Source: Vespula vulgaris
Taxonomy: Eukaryota > Arthropoda > Insecta > Hymenoptera > Vespidae
NCBI RefSeq assembly: GCF_905475345.1
Contig: NC_066594.1
Coordinates: forward strand, 6,371,001-6,435,000
Direction: 5' to 3'
Length of the DNA: 64,000 nt
Each line of letters begins with the position of its first letter. Positions within the stretch are counted from its first letter, which is position 1. Made by a program: the position numbers and the translations under genes. This document shows, one piece after another, positions 40,538 through 55,143 of the stretch. The notes below the pieces were generated by a model, which was given only the letters and a program-made list of their open reading frames with translations, did not search any database and was not told the DNA's origin.

Positions 40538-40977
40538 ATGGCGGAAGAAACGTTTCGTCGTAAAACTCGATCGGCCTCGATTTGTGCCCCTGGTTTTTCC
40601 AGTATGGAACAAATGTTAGGTACCATACCACCTTCCGGAGCAAAGGAAAGGGACAAGAGCGATCGTGAAAGAGACAGTGGTAGCGGTACTCCTGATAGTA
40701 ATACACCAACGAGAAGACGAAGACCAGCGACGAGATCTCAAAGCGCCAGAGTTTCCGGAGCGAGTAAGAGCATTCGACGCAGGGCGGCACAAGGTAAGCA
40801 TACATACCAAAGTTCTCTTTCAAAGCAACGTTTTCTTAGAATAAGAATTATGATTTATCTATTTTCTTATCGGCGCTCTTCCTCGGGCCCCTGTTCGTTC
40901 TCTTGTGGTTATTCAAAATAAACCGTTTTTGTGCGAGTTTTCCTTCCCCTACTTTTTCATCTCCTTTCTTCTTCTTC

Positions 40978-41009
<32 letters not shown>

Positions 41010-43119
41010 TTTCTTCTTTCTTTTTCTCTCTCCTTGAAAAATTTTGACGAATTTTACGTACGTGAAAATCTACTTACGTTCATACGTTCAAAACTCCCTT
41101 TCCAAAGTCGTATTATTTCCTAACCGATGACAATTAATAACCGCATAATTAATCGTACGTAATCGATAGATATTATTTACGCCAGCAGTTCGATTAATTA
41201 CGCCACCAATATTTTTGATCAGACTCAATTAACCGGTAATAATCGAATTAACTTGACTGAGAATGATAGAGGTTGGAACATTCGATATCAATGAGAATAT
41301 ATGAGAGAGTTAAGTATATACTACTTTATCGTTCGTTCTTTTTTTTTTTTTCTTCTTCTTTTTCTAATCTCGAGATGACGGTATTCTTTTCAAGAGAAAG
41401 AAAGAGGAAGGAGAAAGAAAGAAATGAGTGTCTTATATTTGACATGAAACTTTTAGATAGAGCAGACTTTCTTAACAACGTTCAACGTCGAACTTTAAAA
41501 AAAAAAAAAGAAAAAGATAAATATGTATTTTCGAGATCGATCGTTGTATAAAAAAAAGAAAAAAGAAAAGAGAGAGACAGAAATAAGATCGATCGGTTTT
41601 TTTAAATTGGAAAAATAATAAAATTGATTTCTTTTTTGACATGATCATCATCATCGTTATCATTGTTACGATACTATGTTCTTAAAATCTAAGTAAAAGT
41701 TTTGGAAACGTAGAAACTGTCAGTGACCTACTACCAAAATGTTCAAACACAAAAATAGAAACTGTTGCGGTTTCAAGAAATCTTTAGGAATACGAAAAAA
41801 AAAAGAACGATATACGAAGTTTTATTTTGATAAAGCCCTTTGGAGATTTGTACTTTGTATAGGGTGTCCCTAAAGGTCAGAATCATATTTCACAAGATTA
41901 TCGAGAGGATATATACCATAGAACAACTTTTTAATAAGAGACTACCGATGAGATAGCCATGTTCGTTGCCTTACGATGCTACAAGGTCTTAAAGTTGATT
42001 GTCCGATTGCTTATCTTAAAAGACATAACGCAAAACTTTAAATTAGATTTAAAATGATTTAATACGATCAGGATTTCCTTTTTTTTTTTATTTATTTAAA
42101 AATATAACTTTTAACATGAGAAGAAAGAAGCAAAAAAAAAGAAAGAAAGAAAAAGAGATATAAAAGTTAAATTTAAATTGAATTCCCTCGATACGTTCTT
42201 AAATTATGATTTAAACCTTTTGGGACACTCTATATATTTCTTCTCATTTCTATGAGATCGTACGTACACACGTACGTACGTATACGTTATAGATGAAACT
42301 AGGCAAAAATTCGAAACGTTAAATTACGTTCTTAAAATGAAAAATTACAATTTTATATATATATTTTTTTCTTATTATTTTATTTTATTTTTTTTTTAAT
42401 ATTCGAGCGTGCGTGACGCCTTATACCGATGTTGTTAATAAAAGACTAGGAATGATTCTTCGGTTAAACTTCTCTGCCTTCGAAAGACGACGATAAATCA
42501 ATGTCTCGCTTATATCGTGGATAGAATTACCAGACACACCATATCTACCATACGATCGTGGAATCAAGTTCAAATAAAGGAACAAGAGAAACGAATTTCA
42601 AGTATCTCGATAAACGTATTTGGTAGGGTATAATGTTTCATCGAGACGTGAACGTAATCAGAAATCACGTTTGTAGTTACGATAGATACGAGAATAGGTG
42701 AATTGAATTATACTTGTACGTGTATATATATACACACACGTATATATATGTGTGTGTGTATATATATATATTATGTAGATATTTTCTATGTATGTACGTA
42801 TACGTCATTTAAATATTACAAATTGTATATGTGTGTGCGTGTATCTATATCTATCTATCCATCCACCTGATGCTGTACTACTACGTGATATTTGCTCGAC
42901 GATACTCAGTCCTACGCAAATCAGCGTTCGACTGGTTAAATCTATTCTTCGATAATGGTATTATCGCCACAGGTATTAATACGATAATCACAGAGTTTCA
43001 TTATTTTTATTCTTTTTATATGTATACATATAGACACATGCACATATGTAAACATTATTGTTAGAAACATTAAATTCATTGAAAATATTAACATATCGAT
43101 CGTTTAAAGTTTTCAAAGA

Positions 43120-43155
<36 letters not shown>

Positions 43156-43501
43156 CATATATATATCGTATTAATTTAATATAATTTATTTAAAAATTAT
43201 TCTATTGTCTATTTTTAGCCGCCGATCATCATCATCTTCATCATCACGAGGGTACTGTTAAATCTCCTCATTGCAGTAGCGAACCCAAATTAACGAACGC
43301 CGATGTCAGTCCAGCATGTAGAAGAAGGGGTAGCAGAAGAGGTCAGAGTATGCATCATGCTCAACAAAAGAAGAGCAATGACTTTCTTGACGTTCCGGTA
43401 ACGTCTATGCAATTATCACCGAGAGAAGGAGAGGATGAGGATAGTTATAGACTTCGAAGCTTTAGTCTCACGAGAAAGGGTGAGTTATTGTTGTTGTTGT
43501 T

Positions 43502-43582
<81 letters not shown>

Positions 43583-45821
43583 GTTATTATTTTTTTTTCT
43601 TTAGTCTCTACGACGAGCGTTATCATCTCTTTATATTACTCTCTCTCGTTCTCTTTCTCTCCATTTATTTTAACTACTCGCACGAATTCTATCGAAAACG
43701 ATTATTTTTTAATTAACCTGATAAACCGAGGAAAAAACCGGTGAATATATAAAATTTATTTCGATCAAAAATCAAAATTATCGGATGAATGTGAAAAATT
43801 TTTATGAATGTGGAAACTTTGACAGTTGTTTACGTTATAATTTTTTTTTCTCTTCTGATTTTCTTATTTCGATACTTGTCATAATAAATTTTGAAATTAT
43901 GTAGAATTTCTTAAATTTCTCTTTTCCCTCTAGATAAATTCAAATCGACTAGGAATAAGTATGAAATTTATTTCGGTTGAAAGTACAATGGTAAGAATGA
44001 CGGAAAGACAGGAAACTGAATAAATTATTGAATCTTGTAAGACCTAGAATTGGGAATTTATTTTTAGCTTTCTAGTCAGAAGATTTCAATGAATCGGTTT
44101 ACGAATAAGAAGTAGTAAGCATGATCCGCATTAAATATTATATATGATAAGTACGTTGCAATACTGTCTGTTTTATTTATTTATTTATTTATTTTTTTAA
44201 TGATCTCTAAAGTTCTGTTATAACATTTTTCTGGGATCCTTTGTACTACACCACACTCTTTTGTCCACCTGACAAAATTTCCATCGTAAGTGTTACAACT
44301 GAGAACAATTGTTTTTTAATCGAAATTGTTTCTTTTTTACTTCTTCTTTTTTTTTTTTTTAATATAGAATTTAAGTACAATTTCTCTTTGTTGGCAGTTA
44401 AAAGACGGTATTAGCATCACATTTTTTTCTTCCTTCTTTTTTCCTTTTTCCTTTTTTTCTTCTTGCACTTATAGCGGCTTTCTACAAGGACTCCTTTTAA
44501 TTGTCGTTCTTCGTTTCGAATGAAATGTATTCTGAATTGCGTGTGCTATAACGTTGAATGAAATCCCATTAATTGATTTCTTTCTTTCGTTCTCTTTTTT
44601 TATGCTCTTCCTTCTTTTTCATCCTTCCTCTTGTTCTTTCCCTTGTAACAAATATATTGATCGGAAAAATGAAAACGTCCTGAAATTCGTGAATGTTCAT
44701 CGAACCATGGTAAAAGTATAATAAGAAAAGAAGAAAGGATTTCTACTAACGAGAAAGATAAATGAGGGAAGGTAAGCGAACATTTTTCCCGAAGTTTTCG
44801 TTCAGAGTATTCAGCGGATTCTCCTTTTTCTTCTTTCTCTTTCATTTTTCATTCTATTTTATTTTATTTTATTTATTTATTTTCTTTCACAAGAAAACAT
44901 AAAGGATACACGTTAATCCAATTAAAATTCGAGTAGAAAAATAAAACGGATTTCCATTGACAAGTTAGAGTTAAATTGATATTTAAAAATTATTTCAGAC
45001 TTTCCCTGTCACGATCGTATAGATCAATGATTTATACAATCCGTAAATTACATGCCTTTTCTTTCATATCGTATCATTTCTCTTACGATCGTATAAATCA
45101 ATTATTTATTTGATGCGTAAATTACACGTCTTTCTTCGTACCTTAATCTTTTTCTTTTTTATGATTGTATAGATCAATGATTTACTTGATACGTAAATCA
45201 CATGTCCATTTTCGTATCCTATCGTATTTGTTGCAATGGTATAGATCGTAATGATTTACTTGTCGCGTAAATCACACGTCATTTTTTTCGTTACGTATCA
45301 TTTTCGTTAGGATCGTGTTAGATGAATGATTTATTTGATCTATAAATTCCGTATCTCCTTGGTATCGTATCATTTTTATCAGAACAATTTAAAAATTGAA
45401 CGATCGAATTTAAAAATATATACGATTTCATTAATTCCATGAGAGAAAGAAAAAAAAAAGAAAAGAAAAGAGAACGAAAGAAAGAAAGAAAGAAATAAAG
45501 AAAGATAGATTTAACTTTTCGAAGTAGCAATAGTCGGAGTACATTATTACCATGGATGATAGTCGTAGAAAAAAATTTTTTCTTTTTAATTTAGAAAAAA
45601 AAGCGGAAAGAGGACTTTTCTCTCGATCTTTGAAACAGATTCGTCAACTCGACTTAGTTCGACGATAGCTTTCGTAGTAAGTACTTAGTTTCGTTTTGAA
45701 GCTCTGCGTGACTTCTTTCGACGTGGGGGAAGCGTGCGTGCGTGCTGTACGAAACTCGTGCCAGAAATACGCGTGAACGCGAGAAACGAGAAAGAGAGAG
45801 AAAGATAGATAGATAAATAGA

Positions 45822-45873
<52 letters not shown>

Positions 45874-45894
45874 TGAAGATCGAGAAAGCTGAAA

Positions 45895-45955
<61 letters not shown>

Positions 45956-47514
45956 AAAGGAGAGACGTCGAGAGCAGTACGATAAGCGAAAATAGATAGC
46001 GTCTATAGTCGTGACGTCGGTCAGCTTCCCCGAAACGAAAGGAGCGACTTCGTGCAAGTTCGTCGAGCCAATGAACGTGCGTGAAAGTCGTTTACACGTC
46101 GTCCACCTCTCACGTTTTCCGCATAATCACGCGATTCCACCTACGCGTTTATCCGTATGCGTGAAAATACACGCATATTGTATTTATTGTATGACATATG
46201 TACGTGTGTGTGTGTGTAAATATGTAAGGTTTAAAGATGGAACGACATCGTATCTCATTAGGCTTATCAAGATTAGAATGTTCACTCTAGATGATTAATA
46301 CATCCTTTTCGTCATATCGTTCGAGAAATTCGTACATCGCGTGTCAACGAATCAGTTAAAAATTTGTAATTCACATCGAACGTATAGTTTTGTTTATGTA
46401 TTTATGATGTCACAGTTTCATAATTTTTGTACGCGTTTGTTTTTGCACTTTGAGAAATAAAAAAATTGATACACGAGAAGAAAAGATTGATATAATTATG
46501 TAACTATTTTATATATATATATATATTTTTTTTTTAATTAAAAAATGACGAATTGTGTGTGTGTATACGTATTTTTTTTATATATTTTTTGATCAGGGAT
46601 TCTTTTCTTTCTTTTAAGCTCTATTTTGGATTCAAGAAATTTCCAACGAGTGTCTTACGATTTTCTTCGTTTTCGTTGAGTATAATATCTCGAATCGCGT
46701 TGGATCGATCGTTAAATAATATCCCTGTCGAATTATTGTCTGACTAGCGACGACGAGAGGTTATTCCTCGTTACATCTCGAATAAGATGGATATCATTTG
46801 GTAAAGGGGCTATTATTAAGATTTTAAACGGTTAGACGTTCATCGGCTGATATTTGAGAAGCTTTCCAATTTATCGAATATTGTATTTGGCATGATTTCC
46901 ATGGTAATATATTACATTTCCGATCGTTTAGAAGTTCGTCGAGTGAAATTTGAGAAGCTTTCTAGTTTATGTGATATTTTATTTAGTATGATCTTCACAA
47001 TGATATAATTACAATTCCGAATTAAACTGTCAATTAAACTGTGTTCTATTTGAGAATTTTTTTTTCGGTTTATGGAATATTGTATTTAGTATAATTTTCA
47101 TGGGGGAAGAGAAAGAGAAAGAGAGAGAGAGAGAGAGAGATATTACACTTTTAATCATTTATACATTCATCCAATGAAAATCAAGAAGTTTATCCTACTT
47201 ATCAAATATCGTATTTGGTATGGTATATTACCAACGTGATATATCACATTTTCGATCGTTTAAACGTTCATCGAGTGAAATTTGAGAAGCTGTCTTGATT
47301 TATATGATATTTTATTTAGTACGACTTTTAATATGAAATATTGAAATTTCGATCAAACGTGGAAACGTTCAAACGTTCGATAGAAAATTTTTTTCGGTTT
47401 ATGGAATATTCTATTTATGTATGCCTTACATATCTATTTATTTATCTACAAGATTGTTGATCGAACTATTTCGTTCAATGATCTTTTCTTGTAATTTTAA
47501 TTAGAGGAGTTGGT

Positions 47515-47557
<43 letters not shown>

Positions 47558-50500
47558 GATGCGTGACAATAAATATTTATAAACAATTTTAATATAACGT
47601 CAGACGTTATATGACAAGTGAGGGAGGAACGAGAGGTAGTAGGATCGATCGGTCGGGTGAAAGTTTTATAATAGTTCGTAAAGTTCGTACGCGAAGTTAC
47701 TGTCGGCGCCATCAATGATGCATTTACTTAATAGTTCCTACAAATTGGCAAACAAAGGACGACAGTGATTTAAACGTTGATCGTGTTAGTGGTTCTCTGT
47801 TGCCAGATGGATCGTATAACGTTACGATCTATCGATAAGGGGATGAGGACAGGGAGAAAGATGATCCAAAGAATTTCGCTAATTTTCGATTTCGAGTCTT
47901 TTCGAGAATGATTGCATCTTTTTTGCGTGGTCTCGATGCGTCATTTGACTTAAAATACTCTTTTCTTGTACGATATTTTCTTATAAATCATTCAAATTAT
48001 TATTATTATTTTTAAAAAGAATTTCGTCGTAAATTTCTTTTCTTCCTTTTTTGTTTCTTATCACGTTTCCTTTTCTTTTTATTTATTTTCTTTTTATTCT
48101 TTTTTTGTTTGTTTGTTTCTTTTTCTTTTCTTTTCTTTTCTTTTTCTCTTTCTTTTGGCACAGATTTCATCTCATAACGTTGTATACGTGTAATATATAT
48201 GTCACATCAATAATAATACGTTTGTTTCTAATTCATTGGTTTTTATTTCGTTTACTTGATTTTATAATATGATTTTATAAGATTTAAGATTATTATAGAC
48301 TTGATTTTATAATATGATTTTATAATAGTTCAACGATCTATTTATAAAATATCTACATATTACATTGGCTAATAATACCTGTGTTTTTAGTTTATCACGT
48401 TTATTTATTTTTTTCCTTTTTGCCATAAACACACACGTACACAGACACATAAACATTTTATTTTACGTTTAATAATGAATAATATGTTAAATAATATTGC
48501 AGTATTAATTATTTAATATACAATACATAATATATTAAATACGATAAGGAGATACGTCTGAACAAAATTTGATTTCTCGATATTTGAGAAAAAAGGAAAG
48601 AGAAAAAAAAAAATTCTTAAAAAATAGTCAACGAAAGAATTCGATTTAAATGATTCATTTAATGATGTATTACTATTCTTTTCTTTTTTTCTTTTTTTTT
48701 TTATTCGTACTTATACGAATAAACAAATGAAAGTCGAGACGATTAACTCGCGATTAGTTTTTCATGAGACAAAAAATCAAAAACGGAATGTATATTCGAG
48801 GTAATCGAGGAAAATACTCTCGGCACATGCGAAACGAGAGCTCTTTTGTAGCACATTGCACCCCTCGAGAAAGGGTTGTTATCGAATTAACGTTTTCGCC
48901 TCTATTCTGACATATGTGAATATTTTCGTTCGTTCGTTCGTTCGTTCGTTCGATCGTTCATTCGAATTTTATTTGAAATAACTTTGAAGGAGAAAAACAA
49001 AAGAAAAAAAAAGGAAACGTTTCTCCAAATTTATTTCAAATATTTTAAAAATAAGATATAAATAACAAAAAATCAAAAAGCTTCCATAGAAAAATTTTAT
49101 AGTACGACAAAAAATTCCCTTATACATTTACATGTACACGTATATAGTGTTTTGTATATATATATATATATTTTTTTTCCTATATACTTAATTCATATCC
49201 GAAGATTGATGTTTACAAAATGCAAAAAAGTAGATGATAGGGAGTGAAAGAGATTTCCAAAGATGGGTACAAAACTCCTGAATGATATTTAAAAATCAAT
49301 TACACTTTTCCGACACTTTTCAGGCTTGCAATTATTTTCGAATTACTCTAGAGTAATTTTACGATATACAACAAAGAAAAAAAAAAGAAGAAGAAGAACG
49401 ATTAGTCCAACGAGTTTCAAGAAAGAGTTATTGATTTTCGAAAGTATTTAAGAATATTTCACTCAAGTAGGAACTTTTGGCCCATTTAGAAACTTTTGGC
49501 CCACCCTGTATAGGTCATAATTATAAAGTTAATACAAGTTATAGTATAAGTTTCACGTTATACATACATACGTACGTACATACATATATATATATAATTC
49601 TGTTTTTTCTTATAGACAAGAGAAAAAAAAATAAAGAAAAAATAAAAGAAATCAGATTATATTTAAGGAAAAATGAAGTACATTTCTTCAAGGGAATGAT
49701 TGTCGACAGATCGTAGAGATCGTATAAAATGACGGGGACTTTTAGCTTACGCTTAGCGAATGCCATACGGATCTGTCGTATAAATCTTATGCCGCCTTCA
49801 GGAAAAGCTATAGTCCAGTCAAATTTATCGTTCTAACGTTTGGCCAATGAAACAAACGCCCAGGCATTTTGTACACTCTTCTCTTCTCTTTCTCTCTCTC
49901 TCTTTCTCTTTCTACCTTTCTTCGTATCTTATGATTGAGCCTATCCCAAAATACATTTTCTTGAATAAATAATATGGCGAATTTACTTCGTCGAGTAATA
50001 ATACTCTCTTTGCGCTTTATTGCTAAACTCACTGTAAAGGGGTGAACACACGTGAATAGGCTTGAGTTAACGTGGGAAAGTAATGTCAATTACCAGGGAA
50101 AAGGATATTCAGTGAATCGAAAGATTTATTCATCCCGTTGTAACATTTTTTTCTATTTTATTTTATTTTACTTTTCTTTTCCTTTATTTTTTTTTTGTTA
50201 TTTTTATTTTTATTATTTTTTTCTTTTTTTTTAGGAAAGGTTTAAACGTTTATCAAAGAAAAATAATACTAATAATAGAAATAAAGAAGTAAGAGAAATA
50301 AAAGGAAAAGAAAAAATAATAAGAATAATAAAAAAAATATATTGTTTTATGTGCGACATATTAATAAATCGATAACGAGTGATATACTGTGAAATGAATC
50401 TAGTCTCAGTTATCTCACATTTATTTATTTTTTTTTCTTTTTTTTTTTCGTTTTTCTTCAATTGTATTAAACATTCATATATGGGATTTATTCGAAAAAT

Positions 50501-53500
50501 AACGTAATTCTAAATATTTTATTAAACGAAGTATTTTATTAAAAATTAATGCGAAAGAGTAGATACAATTACTGACGATTTACATTAATAACGCATTTTA
50601 GTGTGATAATCATGAAAACAATCTTCTATTATGTAGAGAGGTATTAACAAGCAGAATTTACAATTATGCATATCACGTTTCATCCTCTTTCGTTTTCAAT
50701 ATTCACAGGACATATTCGAATGATTGATCAAAACTAAATTGAGGGTTTATAAAGTGATTATATTACAGCGCACATATAACATTCACATATAAAAATTTTT
50801 GTTTCCTTTTCTTCTCTTTTATTTTATTTATTTATTTATTTTTTTTTATTGATTTTTATATTCACAATCAATTTTATTTTGAGGAAGTTACAAATAAATT
50901 TATTGACGTTATACAGTTATATCATATTATATAGTGGTATGTGAAGTAATTTCGTTTATGGTTAGCGGTTAGATTAGATCGTTGAATTTCTACCAGTATA
51001 TACAGCTTGTATGTGATCGTCGTTTTAATTTAATATTAAATATAACGTCATCGTGTTTAATGACTATTTTTTAACACGATCAGGTTTGAAAACATGAAGA
51101 CGTTTTAACAGATTTAACAAACAAAAAATGAAAAAAAAAAAAGAAAAAGAAAACAACGTCGATATGCTTTGACAATGTCGGTTAACGAAGAAGAAAAAAA
51201 AAGAAGGAGAGAGAGAGAAACATGCGTCACTTATTTCCTCTCTTCCTCAAGTTCTTTCATTTCCGCTTGAATTTTTTTCCTTTTCAATTTTATATCCCTC
51301 TGGCCGTTAACCTTCCTAGACATAGCCAAGAGAAATGTAGCGGACAGTGGATAAATTGTAGGGGGAACCACCCCTCGTAAAGAGAACGACGCCTAACCAT
51401 AAAGTCATCAAGATCGTCGATCGATGATGGGCGCACGCGCAAAACTATCGGTGCTGAGAGAATATTCGTTTATGTACATACATATTCATACATATATATA
51501 TATATATACATATACATGTATACTTGTCTTTCTCTCTTAGTAAAACAAGCACATAAAATTTTTATTACGTAATATCTTTATTATTTACGACGAGCTAAAT
51601 ATAAATGTCATTATGTTTATAAAACGACACATATATACATACAAACAAACATACATACATACATACATACATACATACAAGCATATTCGTATGTGTATGT
51701 ATTATATTCCACGTATTTAGAACGAACGTTCTTTTGGTATTTAAAACCATTTACGGGTGTTCGAACATGTAAGTATTTTTTAAAATCCTTGGAGATTCCT
51801 GTCCTGAAATATGTTTTTTATTCTCTCTTTCTCGCTCTCTTAAAATTGTAAATATCAGTTTTCAATAACTTTTCAATTCGTTCGTAGATCGGTCTTGAAA
51901 GGAATCACGCATATACGGAAGCCATACTGCTTTATTTTCACGTATTTTTCACACGTATACGTAAATATTCGTGTACTCAAGAAAGTCTGTATGTGTAATT
52001 TGTATCGAACAATTTCCAACACATTAAGAAATGAAACAATTTGGATAAATAATCTCTTTTTTCTTCCTTGTTCTCTTATTTTTTTCTCTCTCTCTCTCTC
52101 TCTTTTTTTTTCTAATGATATACTCGGTTTTAAGAGAATAAATGAAGAGAAAATTTTTCATTCCATTTGTTAATCGTAATTTTGAAATTTTTTTTCATTG
52201 GAATATACGTGCGTACTTTCATATATCCGATACATGCGTACGTACCGTTTTACCCTGATTTGTTACATGTAATGCTATATGTAATTGTATAAAGTGATAT
52301 ACATATATGTATATGTATAGCGCATGCATATTAAGTGTATAATATTCTCTATAGAGAAAATCAAGTGTGAGAGTAATTCAACTTGCTTTAGGACGCATGC
52401 GTCATACGAAAGTCCTGCCTGCGATCTCGGGCATCATAAAATTGCAGTGTAATAACGTATAGACAAGAGAGCTTAATATCGCGCCTTTCTGTCTGTGTGG
52501 TATTATACTACGACGCAAATGTCGAATGTTATTCGATGCACGTAGTGAGGGCACGAATTTATTTTCATTCCTTATAGATCATTTGCATTTTCCCTTTCCC
52601 GTAATATTTACTAGAAATACCATGGTGTTTGCCTGCGCTAAAAGCATTTCTTTCGAGAACCATCTTAATCATCGTTTTAGAAAAATCCGTGTAACAATTT
52701 CGATATGTAAGAAACAAAGTATAACTTTATTTCAATCGATAAAGAGAAAAAACTATTTATTTACATTACATGCTTCACAGGATGAATCAAAATCCAATCA
52801 ATCCTTTTTTAAGCTAATATTTCTTTCTTGTTTTGAGATTGTAAAACTACAATGTAGTCAAGAAGGTTTGGCCCACTTAAAAACATTTGGCACATATTGT
52901 ATATCCTCGTTAGTTTAATATGTCTATCAACGAGTATTACCTCCTTGGCATATTAAACAAATCGTCCTATTTACTTGAGAAAATCATTGTTGAAACTTAG
53001 TTGTACGTATAACGAATGTGCGTATCTTATATATTTACGTACGATCTTTACCTAGCTACGTGATAAATAACTTATGGGGTGCAGCGGCTGTGTGTTATAG
53101 GGTTTATTTATAAGTATGTATCTCAGACTCCTCTTTCGCGTCTATAAATAATTCTATCGACTTTTCCAGCTGCACGCAATGTTTTATTCGTACTTGGGGA
53201 TAAAACATATTAAAGTGCGTGTATTTTTTTTTTTTCTTTTTGTTATCTTTTTCTTTTTCTTTTTTTTTCTTTGATTTTTGTTTTAACAATTTTAATGTAA
53301 CTCGGATATAATTTGATAAACGCAAAGGGATCCAACGCGTCTCGTTATTTCTTAAAGAGAAATTTCTGTTTGTTTACCTTGAAAAATACGACTTTAGAAA
53401 GGCTCTCTAAAAATATCTATGTATATACATATACATATACATATACATATATAAATATAAATATACGTGTATGTGTCTGTGTGTGTGTATAGTATATGTA

Positions 53501-54334
53501 TTGTATTTAAGGTTGGTATTATTTTCGTTCGAAACGCGAGGGTGATTCTTCTATCTATCGGCACACGAACTATAAGCTACAGGGTCTACACCCATTCTAT
53601 AGGTTTTTCGAGCGTGTACGTTATTCCGCGTGATCTTCGTTAAAGGAAAAAAAAAGTTCAGTTTTAGCGATGGTTGAGGGCAAATATATCGCCTTCATAC
53701 TCTATCTCTCTCTCTCTCTTTCTCTCTCTATCTCTCACTTTCCATAGCATGGAAAGTTATTAATTACAGGCATGGTCGACCGAGTGAAATAAAATGAAAA
53801 TTCCTTTCAGGGTTCAGTGAACACTTTCACGAATAACGTTTCGTCACAACGATGTTTCAATGTTTTTTCTCTTTTGTTTTTGTTTTTATACTTTATATAT
53901 ATATATATATATATATTTCTTTAGTATATAAGTTTTTATAACGTAATAAAACTTCGTTTAATAGAAATGTCTTTTTAGTAAAAATCAGTATACACGTATG
54001 TATTAATTTAGAGAGAATAAGCGAACGATTTTACCTACGACATATGACAAATAACTGGTGAATTTAATCGTTTTTTTTTTCTTTATTTTGTTTTGTTACG
54101 TTTCGCTTTCTGGTCTTTTTGATTTTTTGATATTTTGTTTTCTTTTTTTTTTTTTTTGTTTTGTTTATTTTTATCGAGCATGCCTGCTCGCTTCGCGTAT
54201 GTTTGCTTTTTATCAAAACTTCCCTCGAGGAGCTAGCTATTGATTGGAAGCTTTTATATGTAAATACATGTACGTATGTACATATGTATTATTGACTCTT
54301 TACGTACGATCATACAACGCGTTGTGTTATATAT

Positions 54335-54366
<32 letters not shown>

Positions 54367-54621
54367 ATACACATATATATACGTATATATGTATGCATGT
54401 ATATACAGAAAGAACATTTTACTTTGTGTATGGACGGACGGACAAACATTTACGGGCGTAGAGCCAAAATAACACATGAGCAATATATATCTACTCATAC
54501 GGATCATACTCGACGGATGGGACGCAAAATTTGGACGACACAACTTCGATCAAGATTACGGGGGAACTTGACTTTATTCTAATTATATATTGTACGATAT
54601 TTCAGATATCCTCTCTCATAC

Positions 54622-54674
<53 letters not shown>

Positions 54675-54958
54675 TATGCGTGAGCGTATGAACGCAATGT
54701 GTCTGTATGCATGTGTATATTTTTGTATCATGATTCCTAAGTAGTTTCCGATTTCCTCATACGAAAATTTTCTGTACAGTCATCCGTAAGCGTTAGACGG
54801 TATATAATATATCTATGTATATATGTATTAGGTAAATTCTCAGTAGATGAAAACGTAATAAGTTTTGTTAGAACTATTTTCTAAATTTACCAAATCGTTT
54901 TGTGAATTTCGACGAAAAGATCATGTGAGTAACGATGAATTCTTAGTATATACATATC

Positions 54959-55001
<43 letters not shown>

Positions 55002-55110
55002 ATTTAACATATTATTTTTTACGTACAGATGTAAATGAAAGTTAAATATTGTATTAATGAATTGTGATAAAACGTGTATCAAATTGTTTATTTAATACGT
55101 GTATATATAT

Positions 55111-55143
<33 letters not shown>

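Noticed and set aside
42831..43064. A + strand frame between RGK exons that looks partly protein-like
   Set aside because: No acceptor or donor in a compatible phase with the flanking RGK exons and no recognisable domain.
43435..43716. Poly-Leu/poly-Tyr frames at the TTA array
   Set aside because: Translation of a trinucleotide repeat in an intron; the true exon ends at 43479 with a consensus donor.
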